Below, in pieces: positions 1 to 10,117 of a DNA stretch of 22,115 bases. The DNA lies in assembly GCA_000444245.1 (NCBI GenBank), contig ATSW01099654.1, positions 1-22,115 of the forward strand. The letters are read 5' to 3'. Position numbers and translations under genes: made by a program. This stretch comes from Botryllus schlosseri. Lineage: Eukaryota; Chordata; Ascidiacea; Stolidobranchia; Styelidae. The notes beneath the pieces are model-generated. The model had not been told where the DNA came from. It was given only the letters and a program-made list of their open reading frames with translations, and did not search any database. Each line of letters starts with the position of its first letter. Positions within the stretch are counted from its first letter, which is position 1.

Positions 1-475
1 GACTCGACTCGAGTCAATCTGCGTATTGACTCGACTCGGACTCGAGTCATTGCGCATGACTCGAACCAAGTCATATGACTCGACACTCAGACGACCAGGT
101 CTTACATTTCATTGTGATTTCGAATGATAGTAAAGTAACCACCCTATTGGGATTTGGTCTATAGAACTGGTACTTGAAAATGAGACCTGAAACCACTAAA
201 AGTGAGAAAAACTGGTACATTGAAAATGCGAATTATTCGATATCACCAAACAGTTATAAAAAGTGGGTTTAACAAGATTTCAACTGGAAACTGAGCAGTC
301 AACACAATGACTTGGACTCGGACTCGAGTCATAATACCATGACTCCGACTTGACCCTCTGCTCGATGACTTGGACTCGGACTTGACTCGGTGGTGAATTG
401 AAATTGACTCGAGTCAAAACTATAAAAGTGAGATTGACTTGTGACTCGGAGCCTTGTGACTTGGTTACAACCCTG
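1..475. repeat. GACTCGAGTC-rich repeat, right end of a copy
   Basis: Dense GACTCGAGTC, GACTCG and TGACTTG words fill 1-110 and 300-470, with a more ordinary AT-rich stretch between. The copy ends at 475 with GTTACAACCCTG. This is the inverse of CAGGGTTGTAA at 21954-21964, where another copy begins, so the element seems to have terminal inverted repeats starting CAGGGTTGTAA. Bases 1-53 match 22063-22115 with two differences. Joining the two partial copies in thought suggests a unit of about 585 bp. No coding capacity is visible. The CAGGG terminus resembles hAT ends, but the class is not settled. Confidence 0.7.
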
Positions 476-518
476 GCTTCAAGTCGGGTTTGAAACGTGC
501 GTCTGTTTCCGTTGCCAG

Positions 519-3500
519 GGTCGGTTCACGATGAAATCGCGGACATGAGAATTTCACCCGCGGCCCCACCCGGATTTTCAATCACCCAATCCGGGTCACC
601 ATCCTCGGCTCCCGCGTCGCTGGCGCACTCCACCCTGAACAAACTGCAGTCCTCACTCGACAATCTGGGTAAGAAACCGTGTGTCCGCTTTTTGCCTTGA
701 CGACATTTTCAGTAAAATTGTGTTATCGCGCAGACGATCGACCGTCGGCGTCCAGCCAGGGCCGAACGAAACCGGCCGCGGTCGGCGAACCGGGACCTTT
801 CGGGGACAATCCGAGCTTCGGATTTATCACCAGGGTGAGGCAAACTTTGAACTCTGTTGTGGTCGATGGCTGTTTCCAAAATTTTGAAATTCCGACCAAG
901 AAAAATTGAATTTTTTACACACACGATGCCCTTTTTTGGGGGGTTACAAAAACTGATGTCGCCAGCTTGTCATTTAAGATGATTTGAATACATTAAGTGC
1001 ATCGAAGAGATCCGCTGTGAGAATTTTTTGAAATACTAGTTGTAAATCACGTAGACCCAATGAAAGTAAAAAAAGCTTGACCATTTCCCAGCACATTTCT
1101 CGTTAAGTTTTAAAGTTATGGGTGTTTCACTGATTTTCCGATGCGTGGGGTAGTTCTCAGCCTTCAGGCCATCGCCCCTAGGGGGTCTTGAGCCTTTTTC
1201 AGGGGGGGGTGCGTGAAACAATTAAGAATTATCATCTGCAAGTCTACTGCATTATAACAAAAGAAATAAATGGGAAATTATAGCTGCAAGAAGAGATGGA
1301 AACCCGACGGAGTATTTTGATAAATAGGGTTGCCCTGTTTTGAGCAAAACTAAGGAAAGCGTACACTAAGCTTAATGAAATTGTCTCGCCATCACTTCTG
1401 AAGACCAATCATCGCAGTCTCCTGGATATTCAATGTGACATTTTCATCACCAAACCAGCAATTAAGATATTGTCATAGAGCAAAAACAAGCTCAATGATC
1501 AAATTAACTGAATATGTAATAACTAATTCATGTGCTATCATCTTTATTGTGTGTTGTATTTAGATCAGTGGTTCCCAACCTTTTTTTGTCTTTATTCCCC
1601 ACTTCAGATTTATCCGAGTCTTCATTCCCCACTACCCAAAACTCCTTCATACCAAGACGTTCCCCACCAGTGGGGAACCACTGATTTAGATCATATTATG
1701 ATTTTAACTTCCGATTGCTGCCCTGACCACCTTTGCCTACCACACACGGCGCAACTTGCTTTGGTTCCGTCTCATTTGTGGCTCATTTCCGTCTGTAATT
1801 TGAAGTCTCGTTCAGGGGAAGTCTCCAGACCTGATATCTTCCACATCGTCGATAGAAAATCTCGGAAACGCGTCGACCGACGGGAGGATACTTATCGGCG
1901 GACCGGCCCCGGGGGGCAGCGGGGACGCTGTTTTCCAAGCGGGGGCCGCAGACGAAACACGGGATGTCGAAACGGCGTCGAGTATGTTTCTCTGTGATTG
2001 TATCGGCGAATGTTTATCGTATCGATACTCCTGCCTCAGCTAGCCAATTCTAGATGCAGTCTTGTTATATTTTTAGAATACTGCCACTTCTACCTGACAG
2101 CAGACTTGGACAACTAGAAAATTTTCAGCTTCTGATTAGATAAGAATTAGAATTATACCTACACCGTTATTTTCCAAATTGGGTTAAAATTACTGAATTC
2201 GCGAAACTTGGGCATTGCATCAAGTTCATTTCATATCATATCAAATCATGAGCGTGAGAATAGCAAATGTCTGCACGTACAGCAAGCTTGGCTCGTTCCG
2301 CAGTGTACAGCTCTTTGTATATTTAAATTAGCGCCAAGAAACATTTCACAAATTAGATTAGAATTAGAGCATTAAGGGAAAATTTTATTTATCTACTTCC
2401 ACTTCTACTGGAGTAGCACCACAGGTTGGTTCGACCACCCCTTTCCAATTCTCCGTGGTCCCCACAAACGCTATCTTTGTTAGCAGTTAGACAACTGCTC
2501 TAGCTCTGAAATTTTACAATTTGATTGTTTGGTGACGTAACGCTTACATTTAGACACCTCAAGGAAATCAGACGCTCAACCGACAACGTCGGCGTCCTGG
2601 CCCAAAGCCCCGGACGTCACCATGTCCAGACCGTTGCCAATGAAGTAAATACGTCTTTGCGAACGCAGCCTCGGGCGTGTGGCTAACATTTTCTTGCGTC
2701 ACAGAATTTCCACACAGTCGAGCAGGGAAGAGTTTTTACGGGCGAGCAACATCTCTCAAAAAAGTAACACGTCTGTAAGAGCGGATTCCGCTTTGCATTC
2801 CGATATGGCTTCCGGGGAGCAGATTTCACCTGCATTTCCGACAGCATCGGTATGTCCTGTTTCTAATTTCAGCAATGGTTATGTGTAGTTCAATGTCAAA
2901 CTTTTTTAATGAAATGGTTGCCATAGCCTGCTAATTAAGACTGGTAAAATGGAGTACATGATTGATTCGAGTATTAGGCTTCGAGTCGAGCCAAATATTT
3001 GAGTATCATTTCAAGTGCGAATCCAATTCCATGTCCATTGGTGACTCTTATTATTCAATTCTAATGTGGATTTATTGTAGTTAGTCTCCTCCATCGCTAA
3101 CATACCTTACTTGCTTAGTATAGTAAACGACATGAATGAGGGTATTCATGTACCGGTTTCATTTCCAATCCATCTTGACACAAGTGGGCGGCTGGCTACG
3201 TAACTACATAACTGCGCACTTGAGCACAAGTTAACGTAAACACCCTCCACTCGTGATTGTTATGTGTTATTGTCAACGCAGTTGTCACAGGGCAATGAGA
3301 TGATGGAATTGGTGACGAAATTGAAGACGCAACAGGATGAGATGTTGAAGACGCAGCACAGAGAGAACAAGAGAAATAACCAGAACACGAAAAATATGGA
3401 GGCGGCGTTGAAACGGTTGGAACAGCAGAGTGAGTCGAGCCAAGTTTTTGATACCATTACCATGATGGTGGTGCTGCGTAATGTTAACTGATTCATTAAT

Positions 3501-6500
3501 GGAGATATGTGGATTGTGGACTCTATCAGACAAATTCGTTTCTGGATAGAATAGGAATAGCTTGACATCCGAATTCGTTTCATATCGTGTTTGAATTCTA
3601 GTCTTCTTCAGAAATTATACTGGGAAAATCAGCACTATGTGAGAAGTGAGGTCTTGAATTTCTCTTTACATACATAGAAATAGCGATTTCCAAGTCAAAA
3701 AGTAAGGGGAAATAAATAGCCCACTTGGTCGACGACCAGTTCTGCTTGAAATGCAGCATGAAACAGCCGAACAGGCCATGCATTGTGATGTAACATTTAC
3801 GTCTATCCTCAAGACGAAAGGCTGGAACGAGCGATCAGGAGTTTGACGGAATCGCAGAAAAAGTTTCAGACCGATAGCAAATCTCAATCGACGTCGGCAG
3901 CCGAGCATTCCTCCAAAATCGAGAGATCGTTGAAGCACGAAATGAGGAACACGGTCTTGCCAAGTACGCCTTTCCGTTTTTGATCTTTGAACTGCTTTTC
4001 CAAACGGAAGCTTGCGTCTCAGGTTTGGCGAGAACGCTCGATCCGTTGAAAGATCAGCTTCACGCGACGCTGGCCCAAAAATTGACGGCCACCGACTCCA
4101 TTTTGAAGGAAAATATCGCTAAATTGGCGAGGTCAAAGGTAAATCGATTGATCGACTTTATTGGCAGGTGACTGATATTTTATGGCCGAGTGTGAAACTG
4201 ATGATATGCAGCTGAGATGGGTGTTGGTTAGGCACTTGAAGTGCATTCGACATCCAGTGACTAACGTTCTATATGCGTAAGTCATAAAACTCGTATCTAT
4301 AACTAGAGCTGACTAGTTCAATTCTGAAGCGACTCATTAACTCGTTAATATAAAACAGTGCTAAAGCCGGTATCGTTTGCAGGACACTGTCGATGCTATC
4401 GGAGACGCCGTTGGCCGAGCAGTAGAGAGCCGCGTTCACGGCGCGTTTAAAGATTCGTTCATGCAAATTGTTGTGCCTGCCGTGGAGAAATCCTGCAACG
4501 TCATGTTCCAGCAAGTGTCGTTAACCTTCCAGCGCGGTCTGGACGAAGGTAAAGTTTAGGGATTTCAGGCAGACTGGGACAACTTGATAATTCTAGTTAC
4601 GTACTATGATCTCAGGCGTGGAAAAATTAGAAAAGCAGCTGAAGAGCCGCGTCCGCAGCGAATCAGACAAGATCGGCGCTAGCGAAAAGCAAGCCAGGGA
4701 GGCCGTGGCGGAACTGAAGGACACCGCGACGCAGCTGAACGCCAGGATATCGTCTACCATCGAGAAAGACGTTCAGAAATACGTCCGCTCGGAAATGAAA
4801 AGGTTAGTTGACCGATTTTTTTTCCGACAATCCTTTTTTTAATAGTTGAATTAATGACCGTAGCATAGAGAGAGGGCGGAAGTATCTCAAACCNTCGGAG
4901 TCGGTCAGTATTGAAGTAATTGTACTATTTTGGAGCACCCAAGTACTCAATTGAGATTTGCATACTTTTGCTACTTGGTCGAGCGCTCATGTTTTTGACT
5001 AGTCCCACTTCTACTTGACAATTTTGCAGTCAAACTAATTACTTGAAGACTTAGGATTTTGTGCAGTAGAGAGTAGCTTTGAGATCGGTTTCCATCGCAT
5101 CGTCAAGTGAAATGATGATAACGACTGGCTGTAATAACCCCTGTATCACGGTAGCTCAATATCTTTTCAAAAATCGCACAAATTTATAGTAGGAATGTTC
5201 ATAGGGTTGTTCAAAAATAACTTTTTTTCCAAATTTCACTCGCTTAGTGATAAAATTGTCACGTTGCCTAAAAACACGGTACACACCAAATTTTGGTCAA
5301 TTCCGACCAGTAAAGGCCGTGCAATCTTAAATTGAAATTTCGACCATTTTTGAATTGATAGTATTTATGGTGAAAAATTTCGACGCTTCGATATGACCAA
5401 ATATCGTATTCCAGGCATGCTTGAAGGGAAAGTGATACTCTTTACACGCGTTTACATCTTGATAAAGGCATGTGATCGAGTTTGGATGATGAAATTGCTA
5501 ATATACGACAAATGAATATGACACTGATAAGCCGATCTATATTGAAAGGGCCCCGTGAAAACGATAGTGATGTACGTCGCATATGAATACTTTCAGCACT
5601 GAAATCCGGGAGCATGAGAGAAAGTGAATTGCCAAGCAGGTAAAATACAGTAAAATGTATTTTCCTGACTGGAGGCGATATCGTTTGTCGCACCAGTGTA
5701 ATCAGAGCAAATGAGCTTGTTGATAACAGCATTCCGCAATAAAGCGCATTGTCGTATTACTAGGCTAAGTGAAGACAATTATGGAAAGACAATGATCAAT
5801 AATCTGGAGATAATATTTTCATCCGATCAACACACACAATGCGATAAGACACCACACGATGTAAGGAACACATACTTTCTGGTATCGATATTAACCTGGG
5901 AAATATATTTTGCTGTATTTTACCTGTGCGTCAGTTCATTTTCTCGTCATGGTGCCTGGTTTCAGCCTTACAAGTATTTCATTTGCTACTATATACCACC
6001 ATCGTTTTAACGAGACTACTTCTATTTCGTTGACTCATTTCCAGCAGATCAGTGTCAAATTAATTTTTGATATAAAGTAGCAATTTCATCATACAAACTC
6101 GTTATCAAGATGCAAACGCGTGTAAAAAGCATCACTTTCCCTTCAGGAATGCCTGGAACACGATATTTGGTCATATCGAAGCGTCGAAATTTTTCACCGT
6201 AAATACTATCAATTCAAAAATGGTCGGAATTCACCCTAATTTGCTGTGTAGCGTTTTTTTTTAGGCAACCTGACAAACGTATCACTAAGCGAGTGAAATT
6301 GAGAAAAAAAAGGTATTTGAACAACCCGAATGTTCATGTTACGTGCCATCGGCTACTAATAGTATTCATGGTCTCGACCAAATCTACTTGTTGAAACTGC
6401 TTGGTTGCTTTAGTCATCTACAGTAATGTATTAGATGTGTTGTTAAATGTGTGCAGTGGTAGATATTTGTTTTATGACTAATCGAAAATTTGGGGTTCCG

Positions 6501-9500
6501 CGAAGGCTAGCTAATTAGCATAGATGTTGCACGGGTTACTAAGGGTTAAGAACCACTGGTCTAAATCTTTCGTCTGTCGTTTTGTAGTCGAGTAGAAATT
6601 TTCTCCTCACAATATTTCGTCCGACTTTCAGAGCGCAGGACCAAATTACAGACGAAATGTTGAAGCTATTCCGAGCCCAGCACGACGCAGTCTTGAAGGA
6701 ACAACGGGACATGCTAAAGCAATGCGTCCAGGACGCCGTGGCGCAAATCCAACTGCCTCAGGGCGACAAGGTCCCGTCGCCTCCGCCGGGTCTGGAACAC
6801 CGCGCCACCCCGGCTAGGAGGCCCGGGGCTTTCAAGCCCACGTTTGAGCAGCAGCAGCACGCCATCCTCGCGCAGTTGCATCAGGGGAATTTGAACGCAG
6901 CTTTTCAACGCGTATGTGTTTTAATTGGGTCATACTATAGAAGTTTCATTAGGTTTTGCTGGGGTGTTGTCCTCTAAACCAGGGGCAGGCAACTTCTTCA
7001 GTTGGCCTGATATGAGAAAATAAGTGCTTAGAGGCCAACAACAGTGTTCGATGAATTTATTAACATAATGTGCTTCAATAGCTATTGAAGGCAATGACAC
7101 CTGAGGCCGATCCAAGTTGTCAGCAAGTTCTTGAAACCATGGTTGCGTGTCGGACGTAGAAACCGTTATAAAAAAACTGAAGAATACTTAACAATCACTA
7201 TTATATCGTCGCAGTGGAATCAAAGTTACTTATGTCCATTTTACTCGTTTTGAGAAAATTGACTGTACGTAAAGTTTTCATCTTCTTTCAGTCATATGTT
7301 GGCCCTGATTAACTTTGCATTAATGAAACAGACATAACCATGGCCAAGAAAAATTGAAAAGTTTTTAAAAACTTGATTTTTTTCAAGTTTTTAAAATGGA
7401 CCTTCAAAATTTGAAAACTGGACATGAGTCACTTTGATTCCACTGCGACGATATGTGTCCGTTTCGCCTTTAATTATTACGCAGATCAGCCCTAAATTCA
7501 CTTTTAATCTTTAAACTATTTTTCCGGCCTGAGGCAAGCATGATACCAAAGCAACAACTGGAAAGGCCCTTTCTGATGGAACACAACACGCTGGCAAATT
7601 TTAGAAAATGCTGAGTACGCCCTTCGCAAAATTTGTGGCGTCATAAAGTCAAATAAGGTCATCACATATACTCTTCTTCGATCTGGATCAGTGGTTCCCA
7701 ACGTGGGCGATATCGCCCCCCAGGGGGCGATTTGGCGGTCCAGGGGGGCGAAAATGGACAAAGGGGGCGAAATCAGCCAAGGGGGCGATGACGCGCCAAA
7801 ACGGCTGACTTTTTTTTTTAGTCATCCACCTAGCAATGCGGAGAGAAAAACGTTATTTTGAGCTCTGAGCGGAGAAAAATGACCTTTTTTTTAGTCAACC
7901 CGCTGGTGATTACAGTTTGTATGCCCATTTTTCGGTACACAAAATCTGGCGGGCGATGATCGGTGTTAAGCTTGAAAAGGGGGCGATGGTTCGAAAAAGG
8001 TTGAGAAACACTGATCTGGATGGACCTGTGTACGCGTGCCGTTAATCTTTGTGGGGGACGGTTTCATCGTTGTTGAGTTTTCTTTGCTTTTGGACGTGGA
8101 ATTTTAAGTATTCCAATTTTCATGGGACTTCTTAAAAGATGCAAGCTATTATTACAGGATTTGGAATTCGATTAGATCTGCTAAATAATGATTTCTGGAC
8201 TTGGATTTAAATCCTTGACTTCAAAACATTCATCAAAATTCAATATTTTCCGATTCTCACAGGCGCTTTCGGCTTCGGATCTGTCCCTGGTGATGTTTGT
8301 CTGCGAAATGGTGGATCCGGCTCTGCTGTTCGGAGGCTCTTCGCCGCTCCACCAACCGATCATCCTGTCGCTGATTCAGCAACTCTCGTGCGATTTGAGC
8401 AGGAGAACGGCCTTGAAATTGATGTGAGCTGATTTTTACAATGCGGGATAGTTCAGAGGTGGTCAAAGTAGTCAAGAAAGCTACTCAAGTAGAAGTAGCG
8501 ACGTAAAAATCTACTCAAGTACGAGTAGAAGTACTTCTTTCATAAGCATCCTAAAACAACTTGAAGTAGAATTGACTGACTTTAAATCTACTCAAGTAAG
8601 TAAGTAGTTGTGAAAACGATCGTAATTCGCTCGCATGGATTGTCAAAAGGCGCAAATTGAGCTATGCGAAAGGTGCAGAGCTTGATTCATATTGATGATG
8701 CATACCAGGAGGTATCAACTTTTCGGCAGCATAAGCATTCGCCTGCATCATGGGATGAAAATTATAGTATTGATATGGAAATGCGATACTAACCCTATGT
8801 TTATTCGAACAGCACGTTTTAGAAAATATCATGTTATGGCGCCCTCCCCCATATTATAAGGCCCGTAGTTTAGCCGAAGAGCAATATGGAGAAGTTGTAT
8901 AGGATACGGTGTAAACACTTTGCGTGATTAGTAAACGTTAATACAAAATATGGTGGATTGTAAATAAAAATGCCATATTGTGTAGCTACACTTGCTTGTA
9001 TACTTCAACGTGTACGACTGTACGTTATTCAGAAAAAGAACTGATATTAATTAGAACTCAAAGTATAGCCTACTTTGAAGAACTCGAAGAGCGACAATGC
9101 GGTGTGAACGGAACCACGCCAACCCGCTACCTAAATTATATTCAGCGATACTTTCGTGAAATCATACTGGTTACTCCGTATCCACTGAGCGAAGCGCGAC
9201 AAAAATTCTGGGCCTTACTCAACTTTTATGAAAATTAAATTTTGATAATCCGTGAAAACAGGGCCGAAATTCACCAGGCTATCTTCCTCATCAGAGGATT
9301 AAACTACTTCTACTTGACAAAATGAAAATAGCGAAAAGTCAGTAAGTAGATCACAAAATATTAGGAAGTATAAGTAGCAAAAATCATATCTACTTGAGTA
9401 AGTACCAGAAGTGGAGGGAAACTACTTGAATACTTCGAAAAAGTAGTACTTCGTTACTGACCACCTCTGGATAGTGGTAAGGACAGAAGAGGTGCTTGCA

Positions 9501-9801
9501 TACTGCATAGTTGCCGTTTCCAAGCTGTGAAAATCAAGACGCCATATCCGTTTTCCTTATCGGCCGACTGCACTAACTTTGATCATATCACAGATTTTTA
9601 GAAGAAGCCGTCATGAGCGTCGACCGCAACCATCAAGTCACTAAGGAGCACTTGCCCACCGTCATGGATGCGTTGGCCAAAAACCTGGACTCTCACGTCG
9701 CGGCTTTAAACGCGCAGCCCGTAGATTCTGCGAATGCGCCCGTGATTAAACAAATGAAAATGCTGTCGATGGCAGCTAAGTCGATGAGGCAGCAGAAGTG
9801 A
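519..9801 (+). CDS. EDC4: Enhancer of mRNA-decapping protein 4 (Ge-1/Hedls), C-terminal half, 13 exons
   Basis: EDC4 is the P-body scaffold that brings DCP2 and DCP1 together for mRNA 5' decapping. Exons: 519-668, 734-834, 1816-1981, 2554-2644, 2705-2849, 3282-3429, 3814-3963, 4023-4138, 4383-4548, 4616-4802, 6632-6911, 8263-8423, 9594-9801. All have AG/GT borders and phases join without a stop until TGA at 9799-9801, giving 688 residues. Residues 1-217 are a Ser/Pro-rich linker. Residues about 220-475 are charged and coiled-coil-like. The last three exons encode the conserved helical Ge-1 C-terminal domain; ALSASDLSLVMFVCEMVDPA and FLEEAVMSVD closely resemble the vertebrate protein as I recall it. 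The N-terminal WD40 half is outside the window, since the first exon starts mid-codon after an acceptor. The C-terminal domain is known to direct P-body targeting and DCP2 binding. Confidence 0.93.
835..1815 (+). other. EDC4 intron, 981 bp
   Basis: No exon or RNA gene is recognised apart from the 118-bp MITE at 1566-1683. A GC-rich patch at about 1150-1212 with GCCCCTAGGGGG and a run of G may be the edge of another decayed element. The acceptor TTCAG ends at 1815. Confidence 0.5.
1566..1683. mobile_element. 118-bp hAT-type MITE in EDC4 intron
   Basis: The ends are CAGTGGTTCCC and GGGAACCACTG (inverted), and the element is flanked on both sides by a perfect 8-bp duplication ATTTAGAT (1558-1565 and 1684-1691). 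Eight-base duplications and CAGTG termini are hallmarks of hAT elements. The inside is C-rich with repeated TTCCCCAC words and has no coding capacity. The perfect duplication points to a fairly recent insertion. It sits on EDC4's long intron before the exon at 1816. Confidence 0.9.
1982..2553 (+). other. EDC4 intron, 572 bp
   Basis: The donor is GTATGT at 1982 and the acceptor TTTAG ends at 2553. A short stretch near 2090-2120 (ACTTCTACCTGACAGCAG) resembles the AAGTA-rich hAT element at 8454-9469 and may be a fragment. Nothing else is recognised. Confidence 0.4.
2850..3281 (+). other. EDC4 intron, 432 bp
   Basis: The donor GTATGTC follows the exon ending at 2849. A few GAGTC/GAGTA words near 2965-3010 vaguely recall the terminal repeat family. 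I see no gene or bounded element. Confidence 0.4.
3282..4802 (+). other. EDC4: EDC4 exons 6-10 in window: coiled-coil region
   Basis: The segment begins LSQGNEMMELVTKLKTQQ and runs through Glu/Lys/Gln-rich heptad-like helices such as ERLERAIRSLTESQKKF, LDPLKDQLHATLAQKL and VEKLEKQLKSRVRSESDK. The exon at 4383-4548 (DTVDAIGDAVGRAVESRVHG and on) is a less charged helical block that is strongly reminiscent of metazoan EDC4. Introns at 3964-4022 and 4549-4615 are about 60 bp. In EDC4 this part drives oligomerisation; that is family knowledge, and the helical pattern is what the sequence shows. Confidence 0.88.
3430..3813 (+). other. EDC4 intron, 384 bp
   Basis: The donor is GTGAGT at 3430 and the acceptor CTCAAG ends at 3813. 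There is no recognisable element or RNA gene. Open frames here on the minus strand are chance shadows. Confidence 0.4.
4855..5060. mobile_element. Degenerate AAGTA-rich hAT-like fragment
   Basis: The stretch carries repeated GAAGTA, AAGTACTCAA and ACTTCTACTTGACA words. The last also occurs near the right end of the 8454-9469 element. Ends and target duplications cannot be seen. It lies in the 1.8-kb EDC4 intron and contains one undetermined base at 4894. Confidence 0.4.
5203..6327. mobile_element. 1.1-kb foldback element with very long inverted arms
   Basis: The left end AGGGTTGTTCAAA and the inverted right end GGGTTGTTCAAATA face each other. Both are flanked by GAATGTTCAT, a perfect 10-bp direct repeat (5193-5202 and 6328-6337). 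The arms can be followed by eye from 5203 to about 5690 and from 6327 back to about 5885. The outer 300 bp are the best matched (for example CGCGTTT.CATCTTGATAA and GATGATGAAATTGCTA shared in inverse). Only about 200 bp in the middle looks unpaired. Long inverted arms with a 9-10-bp duplication fit a non-autonomous Mutator-like (MULE) element best. No transposase is present. It makes up most of the 1829-bp EDC4 intron. Confidence 0.85.
6980..7110. mobile_element. hAT-like terminal fragment
   Basis: CAGGGGCAGGCAACTT at 6980 is a typical hAT left terminus, followed by GGCC-containing sub-terminal sequence (GTTGGCC, GAGGCCAAC). No matching right end or target duplication was found, so it is probably truncated. 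It lies in the EDC4 intron 6912-8262. Confidence 0.45.
7206..7451. mobile_element. 246-bp mariner-like MITE
   Basis: The terminal inverted repeats begin TCGTCGCAGTGGAATCAAAG on both strands and match for about 30 bp with two differences. The flanking dinucleotide is TA on both sides (7204-7205 and 7452-7453), as expected for the Tc1/mariner group. The centre is AT-rich with its own small palindrome (AAGTTTTTAAAAACTT). It has no coding capacity. Confidence 0.8.
7689..8013. mobile_element. 325-bp hAT MITE with GGGGGCGA repeats
   Basis: The element starts CAGTGGTTCCCAAC and ends, in inverse, CAGTGTTTCTCAACC. It is flanked by a perfect 8-bp duplication ATCTGGAT (7681-7688 and 8014-8021). Inside, the word GGGGGCGA recurs about six times, clustered near the left end and once near the right. 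Two TGAC-T-run-AGTCA units also occur about 70 bp apart. It is non-coding and fairly young by its perfect duplication. Confidence 0.9.
8454..9469. mobile_element. 1.0-kb hAT-like element with AAGTA subterminal repeats
   Basis: The left end CAGAGGTGGTCAAAGTAG and the inverted right end CAGAGGTGGTCAGTAACG form the terminal repeats. GGATAGT occurs just outside each end, a 7-bp match to the expected 8-bp hAT duplication. Subterminal tracts are full of CTACTCAAGTA and AAGTAGAAGTA words in opposite orientation at the two ends. An 86-residue open frame at 8978-9238 inside matches nothing I recognise. The element fills all but about 150 bp of the last EDC4 intron. Confidence 0.8.
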
Positions 9802-10117
9802 TAATCCATATTCTTGTTTCTTTCCGCCGGGCTCGTCAATCCGCGTATAGTTTTAGACCACAGTCAAACTTGTAACGCTTTCGCGAGCTATCTACGATCA
9901 GGTCCGTTCTATATCGTCTTACTAACAATGTTTCTTTTATCGCGTGTAAGCAACCTAGGGTTGTCTTTTCGTTATTATTTTTGGCGCAGCGTGTCTTGTA
10001 TCTTTCAGTACTCGCTTAATTTGAAATACATTTCTAGCCAGTTTGTAAGCAGTCTTTTCCATAGCAGGTATCGATTAGCAAGACATGTCAGAATTATTTC
10101 AAGTGGAGCTATACGAT

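Larger units (their letters stand above)
519..2849 (+). other. EDC4: EDC4 exons 1-5 in window: Ser/Pro-rich linker
   Basis: These five exons encode low-complexity sequence such as ISPAAPPGFSITQSGS and the Trp-containing SWPKAPDVT. In EDC4 proteins a serine-rich disordered linker joins the WD40 domain to the coiled coil. Two introns are minimal (65 bp at 669-733 and 60 bp at 2645-2704). The third exon (1816-1981) is read in frame as GKSPDLISSTSS; a longer open frame across it is a different, non-coding frame. The donor of that exon is GTATGT at 1982. Conservation is weak here, so these exon borders rest on phase and splice consensus more than on homology. Confidence 0.8.
6632..9801 (+). other. 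EDC4: EDC4 last three exons: conserved C-terminal helical domain
   Basis: Exon 6632-6911 contains ITDEMLKLFRAQHDAVLKEQ, a Pro-rich turn (PSPPPGLEH) and then FEQQQHAILAQLHQGNLNAA, where the alpha-helical Ge-1 C-terminal domain begins. Exon 8263-8423 carries the most conserved helices (SDLSLVMFVCEMVDPALLFG and LSLIQQLSCDL). Exon 9594-9801 begins by completing an Ile codon and reads FLEEAVMSVD before ending MAAKSMRQQK and TGA. The introns between them are 1351 and 1170 bp and are largely transposon-filled. Confidence 0.93.

Noticed and set aside
497-518. Upstream extension of the first EDC4 exon
   Set aside because: The frame starts at GTG within a pyrimidine-rich stretch ending CCAG, which is a splice acceptor, so these bases are intron.
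1530-1997. 155-codon plus-strand frame
   Set aside because: It runs through the 118-bp MITE and intron and crosses an EDC4 exon in the wrong frame; the exon reads in frame as GKSPDLISSTSS.
3260-3583. Minus-strand frames of 107 and 82 codons
   Set aside because: They are antisense shadows of the EDC4 coiled-coil exon.
8978-9238. 86-codon frame
   Set aside because: It lies inside the hAT-like element, has no recognised domain and no splice context; kept only as a note.
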